DNA from: Malachius bipustulatus
Taxonomy: Eukaryota; Arthropoda; Insecta; Coleoptera; Melyridae
Assembly (NCBI GenBank): GCA_910589415.1
Contig: OU342639.1
Coordinates: 7,076,268-7,140,267 of the forward strand
Reading direction: 5' to 3'
Length of the DNA stretch: 64,000 bases
Positions 12,512-25,914 of this stretch are shown piece by piece (position 1 is the stretch's first letter; each line of letters opens with the position of its first letter). Under the pieces are notes generated by a model. That model searched no databases, was not told the origin of the DNA, and worked only from the letters and a program-made list of their open reading frames with translations. The position numbers and the translations under genes were made by a program.

Positions 12512-15500
12512 ATTTTTATTTCATTTTCATTAAATCCTCTCACCAAGGTCAAGTGATCGTTGTTGTGCTGTGTATTAGTAAGATACATTGGTACTGAAGA
12601 GTCTCAATTAGGAAGAAACACGTGTCTACAATTTCCACCCCTAACTCACGGCGCGACATCAATGAATGGTATATTGTTTTGCAATAATTATGTCATTCAT
12701 ATCTTGTCTAAAATAATGTAATTATTACCGAGGCATTCTGTTATTCCCTGTACTGAATCCTAACGTGTCTCGGCTAGAACTATTATTCAAGTGAAGATAA
12801 CTTCAAGATTTAAAAAAAACAGGACTGAGCAGCCGAAGTAAAAAACTTTGAAATCATTTGATAACTGAGGCAATTTATTAAGATCACTAGACTTTTCATG
12901 TACTTAACTATCTAACCATTAATTATTTTTCGTACACCTATACATATATGCAACAAAAACTTATGCACCATTTTTTCAATCTTGTTTTATATAGATCTGG
13001 ATATCTATCTTGATATCTTATTGATATCTATAAGTTCCGACCCAAGTACAGCAGAATATTCTCTAGGGTGTGTATACTTGTAGCACATATCGGTGTGGGT
13101 GCACACAATCCGTGGACTTCTTACCTCGTCTATCATTAATTACGTCTGTCAGATGTAAGAATGGCAATCAACTGATGAAAAGGCCGTGCGCTATCATGAA
13201 GGTATTGAAAGAGTAGGATCTCGTATTGTGCTTATTGTATGTCGGCCTATCAACTGTCATTTCTTGTAAATGGAAAGACAATCGGACAAGACTAACCTAT
13301 CATTAAGCTCTTACATTATTTACGTAAATAGGAACGTAATTCAGAGTACTAGATACTTGCTCACTCTTTCAATTTAGAAGCATATGGCGGGTTGTTCACG
13401 TTATTAAAAATTTAATAAAAGTAGTATTATTATTACACGTGAATAATGTAACTTATTAAAACCTAGCTGACTTTTTTTGCGCCTTAATGCAAACTGAATA
13501 CTTCACCGGCGCTATAGGTACCTACCAGCTGATGACTCCTATTTCGCGACCTAGGCCGCCAATGAGTTTTATATATTCAACTAGGCTACCGGTGTGCAAG
13601 TTGATTGTTAAGGAATTATTATCTTATCTTAACATTGAACAATTCAACTCTGCCTACTACCTACTTATTCTCTCTAAGTGCTCATCTATCTCCGAATCTG
13701 ATCATGAGCAGTAATCCAAAACTGGTTTTAGCGAATAGAAGTTTAAGGAATGGATTCCGATTTTAACTCTATAATCCATCAATAAACCATTGACAACATG
13801 GAAAATAGATCTAAAATTCTCCTGCCAGAACGAACTTCGGCATGTAGAATAGTAGAATGACAGAATGTCATTTCACACTCAGAAAACCTAGAATTCACAA
13901 TATCAAACCCGCTGACCTTTATGCCAAAATCAAAAAAACACTTCAACCGCGAATCCTCGTCCTTCATGTTTCGTCCCACATGCAACCAGGAGGGAAATGA
14001 TATGAAAGATTTCTAGTTTTGAAGTCAAAAGTCATCTATACTGGATGAGATTCCCTTCGTCATTGCATATAAGAACTGGCTGATCAACAGATCCTTGCTG
14101 ATTGGTGTATTCTCCGATCAACTCAAAAGGAGCCCCAGGTAAACCAATTAATTATAAAAAAAGAGGACAGACCAATTCGCAGTGGCGGCGATAAGGATCC
14201 CCCGCCCTCGCGAATTTTTCAATGTGTATAATGTGGATATTACTCTTAAAAATATGATGATCATTACCTACAAAGCATTAGCCTAGAGGAATATGCATGG
14301 AAACGTGAGTCTTCCAAAAAAAGGAAATATCCTAGAAAAAATTTCCCAGACCCACCGAACAACTTTCGAGGGGTCAGGGGAGTATGGAGTATCCCCCATC
14401 GAATGGGGGGTCAGGGGTTCTCCCCTGGATTTTTTCTTCAGAAAAATTGTTCATTCAAGGCTTATTCATTCGTCAGTTCTGTATGGGGGGAATTCAAGCG
14501 ACTTGCTCTTCTGAACTTGCCAGCCAAGTATGTTTTCTCTTGGTACTGTAACAACCACCCCCCTACCCCCGATGATCGTCTAGAAAAAGCGGCCAGGACC
14601 CTACTTCGTTGTGTCGTTTCTTCTTGTAGCCACCCTCGGTTCTCGGATAGGGTATGCAAAAGCTCAGGAGTCAAGAAATACCTGTGTGATCAAAATTACT
14701 TCCTTTAAAAATTAAAAAATGAAATGATATCACCTTTCATCCATTTTCAAACTGGATACCAGTTCATTTCTTACAATGAATCTTAAATTACCTTAATTAA
14801 TTTACTATTAGTTAATTTTACTTCTATTTATTCAGACCTTCCAATGCTGTTCCTGCAGCTGGTTTGAAAAGGACCTGCTTGAGTCATTTCAATCATCTTA
14901 CTCTCTGTTTGCCTTGGCTTTTGTGTGTGAGGGTTGTCGTAAAAACTCCTGACCTGGCAATGAATTGAATGGTTTGATGATTTCACTTTCGTCGGGTGTT
15001 TGGATGTTTTTGAGACTTACGGTGTTGCGATATTGGGCAAGTTTTACTTCAATTTCAAGCTTGTGGTTTTAACTGTTTCTCTGTTTCCTGATTTGACTAA
15101 GTCATCAATTTGCAGGTAAGCTTTACCAAGAGAAATTACCAGAACCTACAAGAGACGAAGGCAGCATCCCACTGACCTTCTCCCTCAGGCCACTCTGTTC
15201 AAGTGAACATCGATTTTACGCGACTTACGCAATAATAAAAACACGGAAGGCACTCTCGCATTCGCGCAACTGCTGGAAGAAAATACCTTGATCTCTTTGG
15301 ATCTGAGTTTACCGTAAAAGGCTATGCTCTGACATTACGGAACTCGGTTTTGTTTTGTTTTTTGTTTGTTTTGGTTTTATTCCTTCATTTGTTCTTATTA
15401 ATGTTATAAGTATGCTACTCCAACTTTTGATGTAAACCTCGATTTGTTTCAATGTTGTTGTTTTGCGTTTCTGAGAGGTTTTAGTTGTCAAAGTTCGAAA

Positions 15501-15611
15501 TGAGGTACAAATTGATACTTAACAAACAAACTAGAAATGAAGTTAAACTTCCTTAGTGTTTTGAAATTGTTTTGCAATTGATATTTGCAATTGTTTTTTT
15601 TTGCAATTAAA
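12512..15611. other. Non-coding sequence with a possible hAT-like terminus
   Basis: No gene recognised. CAGTGGCGGCGATAAGG at 14180 is nearly repeated at 32006 and resembles CAGTGGCG-type hAT ends, each followed by GC-rich sequence; no matching inverted end was found. A frame at 14403-14708 is unrecognised. Confidence 0.35.
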
Positions 15612-16353
15612 AAATTTCATTTATTAAAATTGTGAAGGTAGCTTTGAAATTTAAATAAACTAATTTTTGGACTTACTTGTCAGTTTGACATTTCATATCC
15701 GAAGTGAAAATTAAATAATATTTATTGTCAAGAAAACTATTCAACACATAACAAAACATAAGTAATTGAACAAAACATACCTAACATAAAATTGCCTAAT
15801 GATTATCTAATATTGCTCGAAGTGTCCTCCGTTTGCACGTACACATGCATTTAAACGCTGCTCCAACGAAAACATTATTTTTGGTTGATTTGATAATCGT
15901 TCAAATGCATTTTTTTTTTTTTTGACACAAAATTGCAAATATCTCAAAAACGGACGCCTCTGGGCAAATTAAACAAGTATGGCTTTTTTATTGTAAAAAG
16001 ACCGTTGATTCAGAAAAAAGTAATAAGACATCAAAAAACCTAGCCCTTACTTTTTTAAAGAGTGAAAAGTGTCAAACGACCCCTGTTTCTACGCCACTGG
16101 CTTATTGAAATAAACCGAAAATTTGTCTGATTATTGCTCTTTATAACTTGTTGTTGTTACACACAAAAAATTGTCTCAGTTGGGTTATTGTTTCAACAAA
16201 TATTAACAAAAGAGTGGTCTGTCGGTCGACTCTTTAACACCCTGTATCTCATCAATAAAGCCTTTTCGAAAAAAAATTTTCCTACATTTTCGTATTTTTT
16301 TAACTTTATCTACAAGTCCTCCAATTTATGGTATTCCATTTAGAAACACCTTG
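15612..16353 (-). mobile_element. Half copy of the mariner-derived element seen at 61973-63177
   Basis: This segment is the reverse complement of the left arm plus central region (about 61973-62720) of the element near the window's right end. It includes the terminus TTTAGAAACACCTTG followed by TA at 16354. On the minus strand near 15812-15915 it encodes the transposase C-terminal tail RLNACVRANGGHFEQY followed by a stop. The opposite arm is missing, so this is a one-ended deletion derivative. Identity by eye is very high. Confidence 0.8.
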
Positions 16354-16643
16354 TATATCGCAAGACCATGCTTTCTAGAAAAAGCTACGATAGCGCCCCA
16401 CCACTATCTTGATTTTGACACCGATTAAGTTCACGTCAAAAATACTATTTACACAACAATGGCCATAAACCGAGTTTCGTTCGAGTTTCAATTATTTGCC
16501 TTGATTGATTACAAAAATTAAGGGGGGGGGGGATAGAAGATCCGCACTGAAGTATGCCACTCACTCTGGATATATAATGTCTTCGTTGCCACCTTGTACA
16601 GGCATGTAATTCGACTCACCCTGTACCTATACATTAGTACATA

Positions 16644-18324
16644 CAGGGTTACTGGTAACTGGATACATTCCTTTGGTGATCTGATAAAACAAGAGGTAAG
16701 GAGTAAATTAACCCCAACATGAACTATACAAAACTCAATAGATTTTGAGATATTTCGATTTTCAACTTTTCTTAAAAAAATGGTTTCAAATGTCTTGAAA
16801 TGTAATTTTCAAAAAATCTACTTTAACTTTTTGATTTTTTTTTTACTGGAATACTTGTTCAGTACTATGCTTCCTTCTGGAATAAAAAATATCCTGAGGT
16901 ATTTCGATCGTGTGAAAATTTCAAAGAAAAACTTTCACAAACTATTTTTTTTAAATAAGATTTAAAAGTTTTTACAAGTTATTTTCGCAAAATTGTCAAG
17001 GCACCTTGCGTACAAATTGTTTTAAAAACTTCCCTAGTGTAGTAGCTATCTAACAAGGTACGAATCTTGTACAAGAATAACAGAATCTCCCCGCTATGTA
17101 CCGTTACCGAGGAACAAATCCTTAAGTCGGGACGTTTTAAAAAAAATACGGCCCTGAACGGGGGTCTTAAAATTCTCGGATCCAGCCCATCTTCAACAGG
17201 TCGTATTTGGGGGTCCCGAGCTTCGTCCCTACCAAGTTTCGTCCCGATCGGTAAAACTTTCAGACACTAAGAGTGTTTCCTAGACTATTCCCGAAAAATC
17301 CCGAAATTCCCGAAAAAATGACACTTCCCGGGAACGGATCCCGCTCATTTTCAATGGGCATCGTGGCACGGTGCGCCTCTTCAATCGAGCCAAATTTCAA
17401 CTTTCCCACATGAAAACTGGCGGCTCTAGAGTGTTTCCTAGCAAAGTCACAGAAGTTTCGTAAGTACATATACGTATTCTTGTGCCCGAAAAATGTCTGT
17501 CTGTCGGTCTGTCTGTGACTTTGCTAGGAAACACTCTAGAGCCGCCAGTTTTCATGTGGGAAAGTTGAAATTTGGCTCGATTGAAGAGGCGCACCGTGGC
17601 ACGATGCCTGTTGAAAATGAGCGGGATCCGTTCCCGGGAAGTGTCATTTTTTCGGGAATTTCGGGATTTCTCGGGAATAGCCTACTAATAGCCACTCTAA
17701 GTGTCTGAAAGTCTTACCGATCGGGACGAAACTTGGTAGGGACGAAGCTCGTGACCCCCAAATACGACCTATTGAAAATGGACCGGATCCGAGAATTTTA
17801 AGACCCCCGTTCAGGGCCGTATTTTTTTTAAAACGTCCCGACTTAAGGATTTGTTCCTCGGTAACGGTACATAGCGGGGAGATTCTGTTATTCTTGTACA
17901 AGATTCGTACCTTGTTAGATAGCTACTACACTAGGGAAGTTTTTAAAACAATTTGTACGCAAGGTGCCTTGACAATTTTGCGAAAATAACTTGTAAAAAC
18001 TTTTAAATCTTATTTAAAAAAAATAGTTTGTGAAAGTTTTTCTTTGAAATTTTCACACGATCGAAATATCTCAGGATATTTTTTATTCCAGAAGGAAGCA
18101 TAGTATTGGACAAGTATTCCAGCAAAAAAAAAATCAAAAAGTTAAAGTAGATTTTTTGAAAATTACATTTCAAGACATTTGAACCCATTTTTTTAAGAAA
18201 AGTTGAAAATCGAAATATCTCAAAATCTATTGAGTTTTGTATAGTGCATGTTGGGGTTAATTTACTCCTTACCTCTTGTTTTATCAGATCACCAAAGGAA
18301 TGTATCCAGTTACCAGTAACCCTG
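16644..18324. mobile_element. 1681-bp foldback element with TA target duplication
   Basis: Arms 16644-17452 (809 bases) and 17513-18324 (812 bases) are near-perfect reverse complements around a 60-base loop containing CTGTCTGTCGGTCTGT. Both ends read CAGGGTTACTGGTAACTGGA outward, flanked by TA at 16642-16643 and 18325-18326, as expected for Tc1/mariner mobilisation. The arms contain repeated GGGAATTTCGGGA-like stretches and mirror-image short ORFs that show no protein family. It is a non-autonomous element whose transcript would fold into a long hairpin. Confidence 0.9.
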
Positions 18325-18326
18325 TA

Positions 18327-21300
18327 TACTAATTCTATTCTATAAAATGTGCAAATAAAAATACAATTTGATGAATTCGTTCGTTTTTCCCGGAAATTAT
18401 TCCTTGAATTCTTGAAGAAATAGGTATATACGAAATCACTGTATTCTTTTGACTGGTAGCATTACAACTCGATCAATAAAACATTTAGGTGTACTCAATT
18501 AACAATATCTGCATTATTAATTTCTCGTTGACTCAACAGATTTATTCAACACAGTTTTTGAACCTCAATTAAAAGATTTGATATAGATTTAACGCCCAGT
18601 TTCGACACGAGAACTGGTTAGTTACGGGTGTAAAATATAGCGCTTTAATATCCAATCAAAATTATTGTATTCATGATAATCGGGTAGGTCGATCGTGTAG
18701 ATATAAGGTATACTAAAAGCTAATTAAATGCTAAAGCTTACGAAATAATTGTGTTAATGGAGAAATAAATTATCTGAATGATTATATTTAATAGTATTTA
18801 TAATTATTCAAAAAAATAATATAAGCTCACTGAAAATATAACTTGAAAGGCAAAGCTACATGGCGAACAAACGAAAGTTCTTACTTAGAATTAAGTCTAC
18901 AAATCTTCTAAATCGGCTCTACTGCCTAAAACCAGGCGCGTGGCCGTAGATTTAGTACACATTTCCAAATAGGAATCTATTTATTTATTTAATATTGTAT
19001 ATACAAAAGGTTATAATGGAATAATGTAATTTACTTCCATCCTACATTAAGTTAACACCTCAGGCTAGTAGTCCGAAGAGGGAGCAATAGGTTCTCCAAT
19101 CGCAGATGCCTCAGTAATTTATTAAAATGTTCGCTAAACAGCATATCTCGCCTGCATCATCCGTTGGGCGAGATAAATAAATCTCTTTTGTTAAAGACCT
19201 TTAAAGGAAAATGCATTAGCCAAACCGGCGCCTAGGTATATTTTTCTTGTAAAAGGAACCCACGGCTATATGGTCGTGATCCGCCGATCTGGTATATATA
19301 GCGTGGTTCTATTAAAACACTACTTTCCACTGCCAGTTCGGCCCACGCAACAAATCATCGTCGTTCATGTTGAGAGAAACCGACTAAAGTCCTCCATGCT
19401 TCGGGAGATTTGTAAAATCATAGCCGGTTCACATGACAGGCCCAATCTTTTTCATTATTTGTTCTTATACTGAGGTAAATGTTCAATAGTAGAGAAGATT
19501 GTTTTTGAGAAGGTCGCAACTCCTGATTCTAAAGACCTCTATACTTGGTTGCTTTTTCCCAGATTGACGAAAGAATTTCTATAAGAGTTCTATATCTACC
19601 ATATACCTATAATAGGTAGGCATTTGATATACATATCTACAATAAATTATATAAAAATACTCCGTTTTATTATTTTTCATTTTGGTTCAGATTTTTTCAC
19701 GTAGATTGGCGAACAAAAAAAAACGTATTATGACGTGACGAAAAAAAAATTTAAACAAGCAATACCACAGTAAACAGCAAAAGTCCAAGTATAAATCGTA
19801 CCATAAAATGACTCATAAAACAACAGGTTGATATTGATATAATCATATAGAAATAGTCATTAATACGGGATACTAAATTTTATTTATTGATAGTTAAATC
19901 GCACGCCACTGAAACAGATCCTTGTTACAGCACTTCTCAGCAGGCAACTTAATAATGTTTCAATCGAACTACTTCCGTATATGCTTCCGAAATCGAAGCA
20001 ATTGCCCATTTGGAATATTTACCCCCACGGGAACCCCCAGTGAAAATGCTGACAAGATTCGTTAACTGGGAACCTGGACAGGTGAGTTCCCAATTCACAT
20101 ATGGCATAAGCAATGCTGCTTAGGTGTTCGACTTGAAAGACGGAGACAGACGATTATGTTAAACTCGGTGTGCACGTTATGTATTTTATTACTCATCGGT
20201 TCTAATGTAAATTTCTTCTCGACTGAAATCTGTGTCCTCGTAAATGTGTGTGCCTCTCTGAAAAGGCTTAAGGATATCGAATAAAATGCACTCAGGTGGA
20301 GTCTTCATTTTAGATATCGAATACGTCGGAAAAATATACATATATACCTTATATAGATATGTCTATAGGTATATTTACCTGCAAAACAAACGGCATTTTT
20401 GCAATTCCGCAGAATTTTACGTCGTATCTTTTGTTGTTTCGACATTACAGGAAAAATACAACATCAATTAAATACGATGTATAAATCATAAGTATTGGTA
20501 CCTACTCATAAGGTTCGCGCTATACTCGATGTTGCTTTGTGGTAATCATTATGTTCATGATTTATTCATAATTTCGCTGTAACAAATAAAAGCACACCTT
20601 TTCTGACACAAAATTTGCAGACAAATATTGTTATTGTCTGAAAAGTATTATTATCGCATGCTAAAACTTCTAATAAGAAGGGTCAAATTATATGGGGATG
20701 TATCTTCTAAAGCTCTCAAGAAGAAGATAATATACTCTCTTCGAACCATTCGGATCCTCCCTGCCTCAATCCGATTTAGATGAGACCAAACTGACAAATC
20801 AAATTGCAATTAAATATATTCAGTTTTATTTTCGCTTTATTTAAGACCGTTCTTTCTCCCTACCATTCCACGTTAACTTTTTTCGCCGAATCCCTGACCT
20901 CTAAAATATAAAGATCGTCCACACACTATATGAACAGGTAATTTGACAAGGAAAATTCTTCAACATGGTAGATTTTTTCAAACCCCATCATCTATCGAGT
21001 TTTATTTATTTTTATTACTACTTTATATTACTGCTAACGCCATCTTTCGTCAATGAATCCTATCTCTAGTTCCCTGAGTAAAGGGAATGATAAAATAACT
21101 TATTCCAAACCTGTAATATTATCGTCTTTTCAGATTCCTATTTGGTAGTGTTCTACCTCTGAAATAACCTAGAGAATTCCTAGAGAAATTCTAGAATTCC
21201 TAGAATTTCTGAATCCTGTTTTGCTATTAGTCGAAAGTCATACTTGCAGTAACATCTTATTGCGAATAGGGGTAAATCGTGAAAATACGCAAAGATCATC

Positions 21301-21417
21301 TTGCATAAGACTCTATGTGACATGATTTTTTTTTATCTTGAAAAAAAGAGCGTTCCATACGCAAGACGATAACCAGACGATAACCCAGATAAATAAATCT
21401 GAGTAAGACCAATATAT
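18327..21417. other. AT-rich non-coding sequence
   Basis: No gene recognised. Positions 21168-21215 carry clustered, self-complementary CCTAGA/GAATTC/TCTAGAATT motifs. Small ORFs at 19270 and 20286 show no family features. Confidence 0.45.
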
Positions 21418-21429
21418 TTTTTTTTTAAT

Positions 21430-21797
21430 AATTTAAAGTTGCAAAGTCAGATGAGCGGGTTTTCAGACGTTTTGTTTCGACACTGTGTCCTGAGATGGAG
21501 TTCTCTCAGACTCAAATAACTACTATTCGTTTGGGCAAGCATTCGCCGGAGAGGATTCGTCAACTTAAGGTCTCATTTCCCTCAGAAAACTTTGTTCAGA
21601 CAATTATTAAAGGCGCCAGGAGGTTGCGCGACTTACCGCAGTATTCGCGATGGAATTTGTCTTTTGATAGAACGCCTCAGCAGCAAGAACAGTACCGACT
21701 TTTGAGGCGGCAAATGGAGGAAAGGGTAGCAGCTGGTGAACGCAATCTAAGAATTCGTTACTCTTCTGGCGTTCCGAGGATTGTTGCGGGAAACTAA
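21430..21797 (+). pseudogene. LINE ORF1, C-terminal portion
   Basis: The open frame begins upstream of the first Met (21495) and reads DERVFRRFVSTLCPEMEF, then RLGKHSPERIRQLKVSFPS, then FDRTPQQQEQYRLLRRQMEE and LRIRYSSGVPRIV before TAA. This order (R-L-G-K, then S-x-DRT-P-Q, then R-Y-x-x-G-x-P-x-I-V) is typical of the C-terminus of ORF1 proteins in CR1/Jockey-like LINEs, which bind nucleic acid in the element's ribonucleoprotein. The N-terminal region is missing. The stop lies 14 bases before the ORF2 open frame. Confidence 0.7.
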
Positions 21798-21811
21798 CTT
21801 CGCCCAACAGA

Positions 21812-22849
21812 TTGCTGACCTTATCCTGTTACTACCAAAATGCCAGAAGTATTCGACAAAAGTTTCTTGACGTCTTTACTTTCGCAGGTCAGAGAGAGTA
21901 TAACATTATCGCTCTATCTGAGACCTGGTTAACATCTGCTCATTTTAGCCATGAGTACTTTCCGGCTTCATATGCGGTTTACAGGGGTGATCGTGATGCT
22001 GTGCAGAGTGGCTACGACCGTGGTGGTGGTGTGCTCCTGGCCATTGCGGATGGTCTACCCCATACTCAATTGGATGTTTCTCATATATCTTCACAATTCT
22101 CATTAATTGATATGGTCGGATGCAAGATACTTTTTGGGAGCAATCCAATATTTCTATTTGCAGTGTACTTGCATCCCAGTGTTGCGACTGGTTATTTTGA
22201 GGACTTTTTGGATAGTTTGGAGCAGTTTACCGGCAGTGATGGGTTGATGTGTTTTGTGGGTGATTTCAACGTTCCTATGTTTAGTGAAGTTGGTTGCAAT
22301 GATGCAAAATCACGTTTGTTAAATAGGTTTCTTAGTTATAATAACTTATGTCAGTACAACAGTGTACGAAACTCAAATGGGCGTCTTCTTGATCTTGTTT
22401 TCCTTAGTGGTCAAAGTGCATATGTCTCCTTGTACAGAAGTAATTTCCCAATGGTTCAGGAGGACGCCCATCACCCTGCTTTACATTTTGAAATTTCTAT
22501 TAAAAATAGTGTTAGATTTCCATTTTCTGACAGTTCTGAGAGGCATATTTACAATTTTAAGAAGGCAAATTATCCGGGCCTCTATGCCGAGCTTCTGAGA
22601 CTGAATTGGTCATGTCTTGGTGACGTGGGGGATATTTCTGATGCTTGTGCAGTTTTTTATAACAAAATATATACTATTTTGGATAAACATGTACCTATTG
22701 TTTCCTATAGAAAATCAAGGTATCCTCCATGGTATACCACTGAATTGAGATGTAACATTAAACTTAAATTACGGGCTCGGAGGAGGTACAAGAGGCATGG
22801 CAGAGCTTGCGACTATGAGCTGTTTCGGTATCTCAGAGCTGTTCACTAA
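21812..22849 (+). pseudogene. LINE ORF2, endonuclease domain and linker
   Basis: This is an exonuclease-endonuclease-phosphatase fold protein. Visible motifs are YYQNARSIRQK near the start, IIALSETWL (catalytic Glu), GDFNVP (the GDFN motif), GRLLDLVFL and EDAHHPALHFE (catalytic His region). It nicks target DNA to prime reverse transcription. The frame opens with TTG where an ATG might be expected. It closes at TAA 22847-22849, but the protein continues in another frame (FTKTQIRAAYESYMRRTEDS), so a one-base indel lies near 22845. Confidence 0.88.
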
Positions 22850-25576
22850 GACACAAATCAGGGCTGCTTACGAGTCATATATGAGGCGCACGGAAGACAG
22901 CATTTCCCGCGATCCGAAACAATTCTGGTCTTTCATAAATAACAAGCGGGGAACGTCCAGAATTGGCACCGTACTCAGTGACAATGAAGGTGTTTTATAT
23001 GACACGCCCCAATCTATTGTGGAAGGCTTTGCCAAATACTTTTCTGGTGTTTACGTTCCTGGAAAGAGTGCCGTTGGTGTTGGTGGGTCGGGATCGGTCA
23101 GGGCATTTTCTTATATTTGTGTTGATGAATTGAGTGAAGATGACGTGTTGGACGCTATTCGCAAACTTAAATCAAATTTGACGGCGGGGCCCGATGGCAT
23201 TCCTGCTTTCTTGGTCCGGGACTGTTCTCCCATATTTGTGCCGGCCTTGACGAGATTGTATAACTTGGCGTTGTCCACCTCAACATTTCCCGATATCTGT
23301 AGCATTGCCAGGGTGTGTCCGATTTTAAAAGACGGTTCGGCCCGTGAATTGTGTAACGTACATTTTGTACGTACCGGCTAAATGCCGGCAACGCGGAGAC
23401 AACGGCGGGCGCGCGCAGTAAGTGAGTGATGGTGGGTTTTAGTGCGACGCAAGCTGGCGGCCTCGAGTTTCGTAACATCGACTGTCGAGTTGAAATCAGG
23501 TGCGTTCATCTGCATACCGGCCCTTTCACTTTCTTTTCACTTCTGGATTCGCTAGAGAAAGGTACGTTTCCGCAAACACAGGGAATTTTTAGCGAAATGG
23601 CGTTGTGAACTTTCATTTAAATTATTATAAACATCGCCCACGTTTTTGGCTTGGTGAGTGTCGTAAAATGATGTTATTAATTGTGTTGGAATTATACAGA
23701 TCCTATTTTGTTAATACAATATGCTATTTTTAATTACAACTTTTAAATCTGATCGAGTTTCGCTTCGCATGTAAATTTTGTCAGTCACATTTTTTGATCT
23801 CAACCTATCTTGAGGGCGGGACATAATTCTATGTACCCTTGACAAGCAGATTCGATCGGACCGTTCATTAATGCAAGAGTTGTTTCTGATATCCATGAAA
23901 TTACAGCTTTTTCCCTGGAGTCAATTTTTCCCCTGGAGGCAACTTTTTCCCTGGAGGCCATCTTTTTCGTACCGAGAAGAACTCCACGTACCAAGGCAGA
24001 TTTTCTTGGATACCAAGTCACCCTTTCAAACCAAGCAAGTTCCTGGAGCCAAGCCATACGAAGATAAGTGCCTTGTAAACTCTTAGCACCCGATCCATTC
24101 ATTCGACTAGCACCGCACGCTCTTGTTTTTTTATTATCTGTTAACCGTGCTCAAGAGTGTAATATTAATCACTGTGATATATTTTATATTTTAATAAAGA
24201 GTACCTGTTGTTCTGCTGACCTGCTTGTTATTGTTGATCCTCCTAGACTAGCGACTCAACCTACGACCCTTGTTATCTTTTGCTGTCTCATGCTCTCAGC
24301 GGCTATTTTTCCCCTCGTAGGGTAAAATAGTTCTTTTCAATTGGGTAATTACAAACCGGTGTCAATTTTGAATAACTTTGCTAAGATCTTCGAGATGGCG
24401 CTGTACAGTCGCCTGTTTCCACAGGTCAAGCGATATATTTCCCCATACCAACACGGATTCCATGAAGGCAGGTCAACCGTTACGAATTTGTTACACTTCA
24501 CACAATATGTTTCAGCCTCGTTGGACGGTGGAGGCCAAGTTGACGCTGTCTATACTGACTTTTCGAAAGCATTCGATCGCATAGACCATAAGATAATTGT
24601 AGATAAATTGGACAAGTATGGAGTTAGCAATTCTCTTTTGGCATTTTTTTCTTCGTATCTCGGCAACCGACGATATTATGTTAAATATAACGGGTTTAAA
24701 TCCGCGTGTTATTTAGGTACATCGGTAGTTCCGCAAGGTTCAAACCTTGGACCATTACTGTTTCTTCTATTTATTAATGATATTGTTGATGATCTTAACT
24801 GTAATATTCTTTTGTACGCTGACGATATGAAGATTTTTCAAAGCATCAAATCTGCCGCTGATTGTAAAAATTTACAATGTCAGCTTGAGAATATACAACA
24901 ATGGTGTGGGAGAAATAGGTTGGACTTGAATATAAGCAAGTATAGGGTGGTTACATATGCCAGAGTCAAGAGACAAGTGGACTTCCCATATTCAGTAGAT
25001 TCTCATGCGCTACCTCGTGTGGATCATGTTAGGGATCTGGGAGTGTACTTTGATTCCGCTTTGAAGTTTTCGATGCATATTGAGAAGACAGTTGGCTCGT
25101 CGTTGGGTATGCTCGGGTTTGTCCAGAGGAGTTCAACCTGCTTTGACAGTCCTCTTACTCTGAAGATGTTATATTTCTCTTTTGTTCGGTCGAGGTTGGA
25201 ATATGCAGCTCTGGTTTTGAATCCATTTTATGATGTGTATAAGAACGATGTTGAAAGGGTGCAGAGAAAATTCTTGAAATACTTGTATTTTAGAAAACAT
25301 GGTGCCTATCCTGCTAGAGGGTATGAACATGGGCTGCTCTTGGCTGAGTTTGAGATCCAGTCGCTTGAGCTTCGCAGAACGTCTGCTGGCTTGGTATTTC
25401 TTTACAAACTCTTGAACGGTCTAATTGACAGTCAGGATCTGCTGTCTTATATAAACTTTCGCGTACCGTCGTTAAACACCAGATGCAATGCTGTCTTCTT
25501 GTGTCCTTGTGCTCAGACAAATATGTTACTGCGGTCGCCCCTGTTCACTATGATGAGGAATTTTAATATTATGTGA
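22843..25576 (+). pseudogene. LINE ORF2, reverse transcriptase, interrupted by a solo LTR
   Basis: The left part runs through NLTAGPDGIPAFLVRDCS and RVCPILKDGSAREL to 23351. The right part resumes at 24344 with GNYKPVSILNNFAKIFE, DFSKAFDRIDHKI (palm Asp), VVPQGSNLGPLLFLLFINDI, LLYADDMKIF (catalytic YADD), VRDLGVYFDSALKF and YFSFVRSRLEYAALV. The frame on both sides is the same once the LTR and one ATTG copy are removed. All core RT motifs are intact. The protein copies LINE RNA at the endonuclease nick. Confidence 0.88.
23352..24339. mobile_element. Solo LTR (Gypsy-like) inside the LINE
   Basis: The 988-bp insert starts TGTAACG, ends TTTTCA, and is flanked by the 4-bp duplication ATTG (23348-23351 and 24340-24343). 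TG...CA ends with a 4-5 bp duplication fit an LTR of the Ty3/Gypsy type. It contains AATAAA at 24193-24198, preceded by a TATA-rich run, consistent with U3-R-U5 organisation in the plus orientation. There is no gag or pol, so internal sequence was probably lost by LTR-LTR recombination. Superfamily is inferred only from the ends. Confidence 0.78.
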
Positions 25577-25912
25577 ATATTGTGATATATTTCAGTCTTC
25601 TATTGGGGAACTGGTGGCGATCGTAGCGCGTCGTGATTTCCTTTAGTTTTAGTTTGTGAATCTCTTTTTTTTATGCTGTTTTGTTTACACAGTTCGGTTG
25701 GCTAATTCAGCTTATTAGGTTTTAGAGTCTAGGTTGTACGTAAACATGGGTATTTTTGTTTTGTTTATTTTTTTTTTGCTTGATATTCATGCAACTTCAC
25801 TTGTATCCTTTATTATTGTTGTTGTTATTATTGTTATTATTTTGGCTCTGTTCGTATGTGAACTATTATACTTTGGTATACCCTGTAAATGGATGTATCT
25901 GTTGGGTAATAT

Positions 25913-25914
<2 letters not shown>

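Noticed and set aside
14403..14708. 101-codon ORF near the GC-richer patch
   Set aside because: No recognisable domain; the overlapping opposite-strand frame is equally open, so coding is not supported.
16134..16343. A conserved ~68-codon protein also found at 61983 and 62961
   Set aside because: The three frames lie in copies of the same mariner arm. Conservation reflects repeat identity, and the arms are terminal non-coding sequence.
16780..18188. Several matching ORFs on both strands of the foldback element
   Set aside because: They are mirror images caused by the inverted arms and show no protein-family motif.
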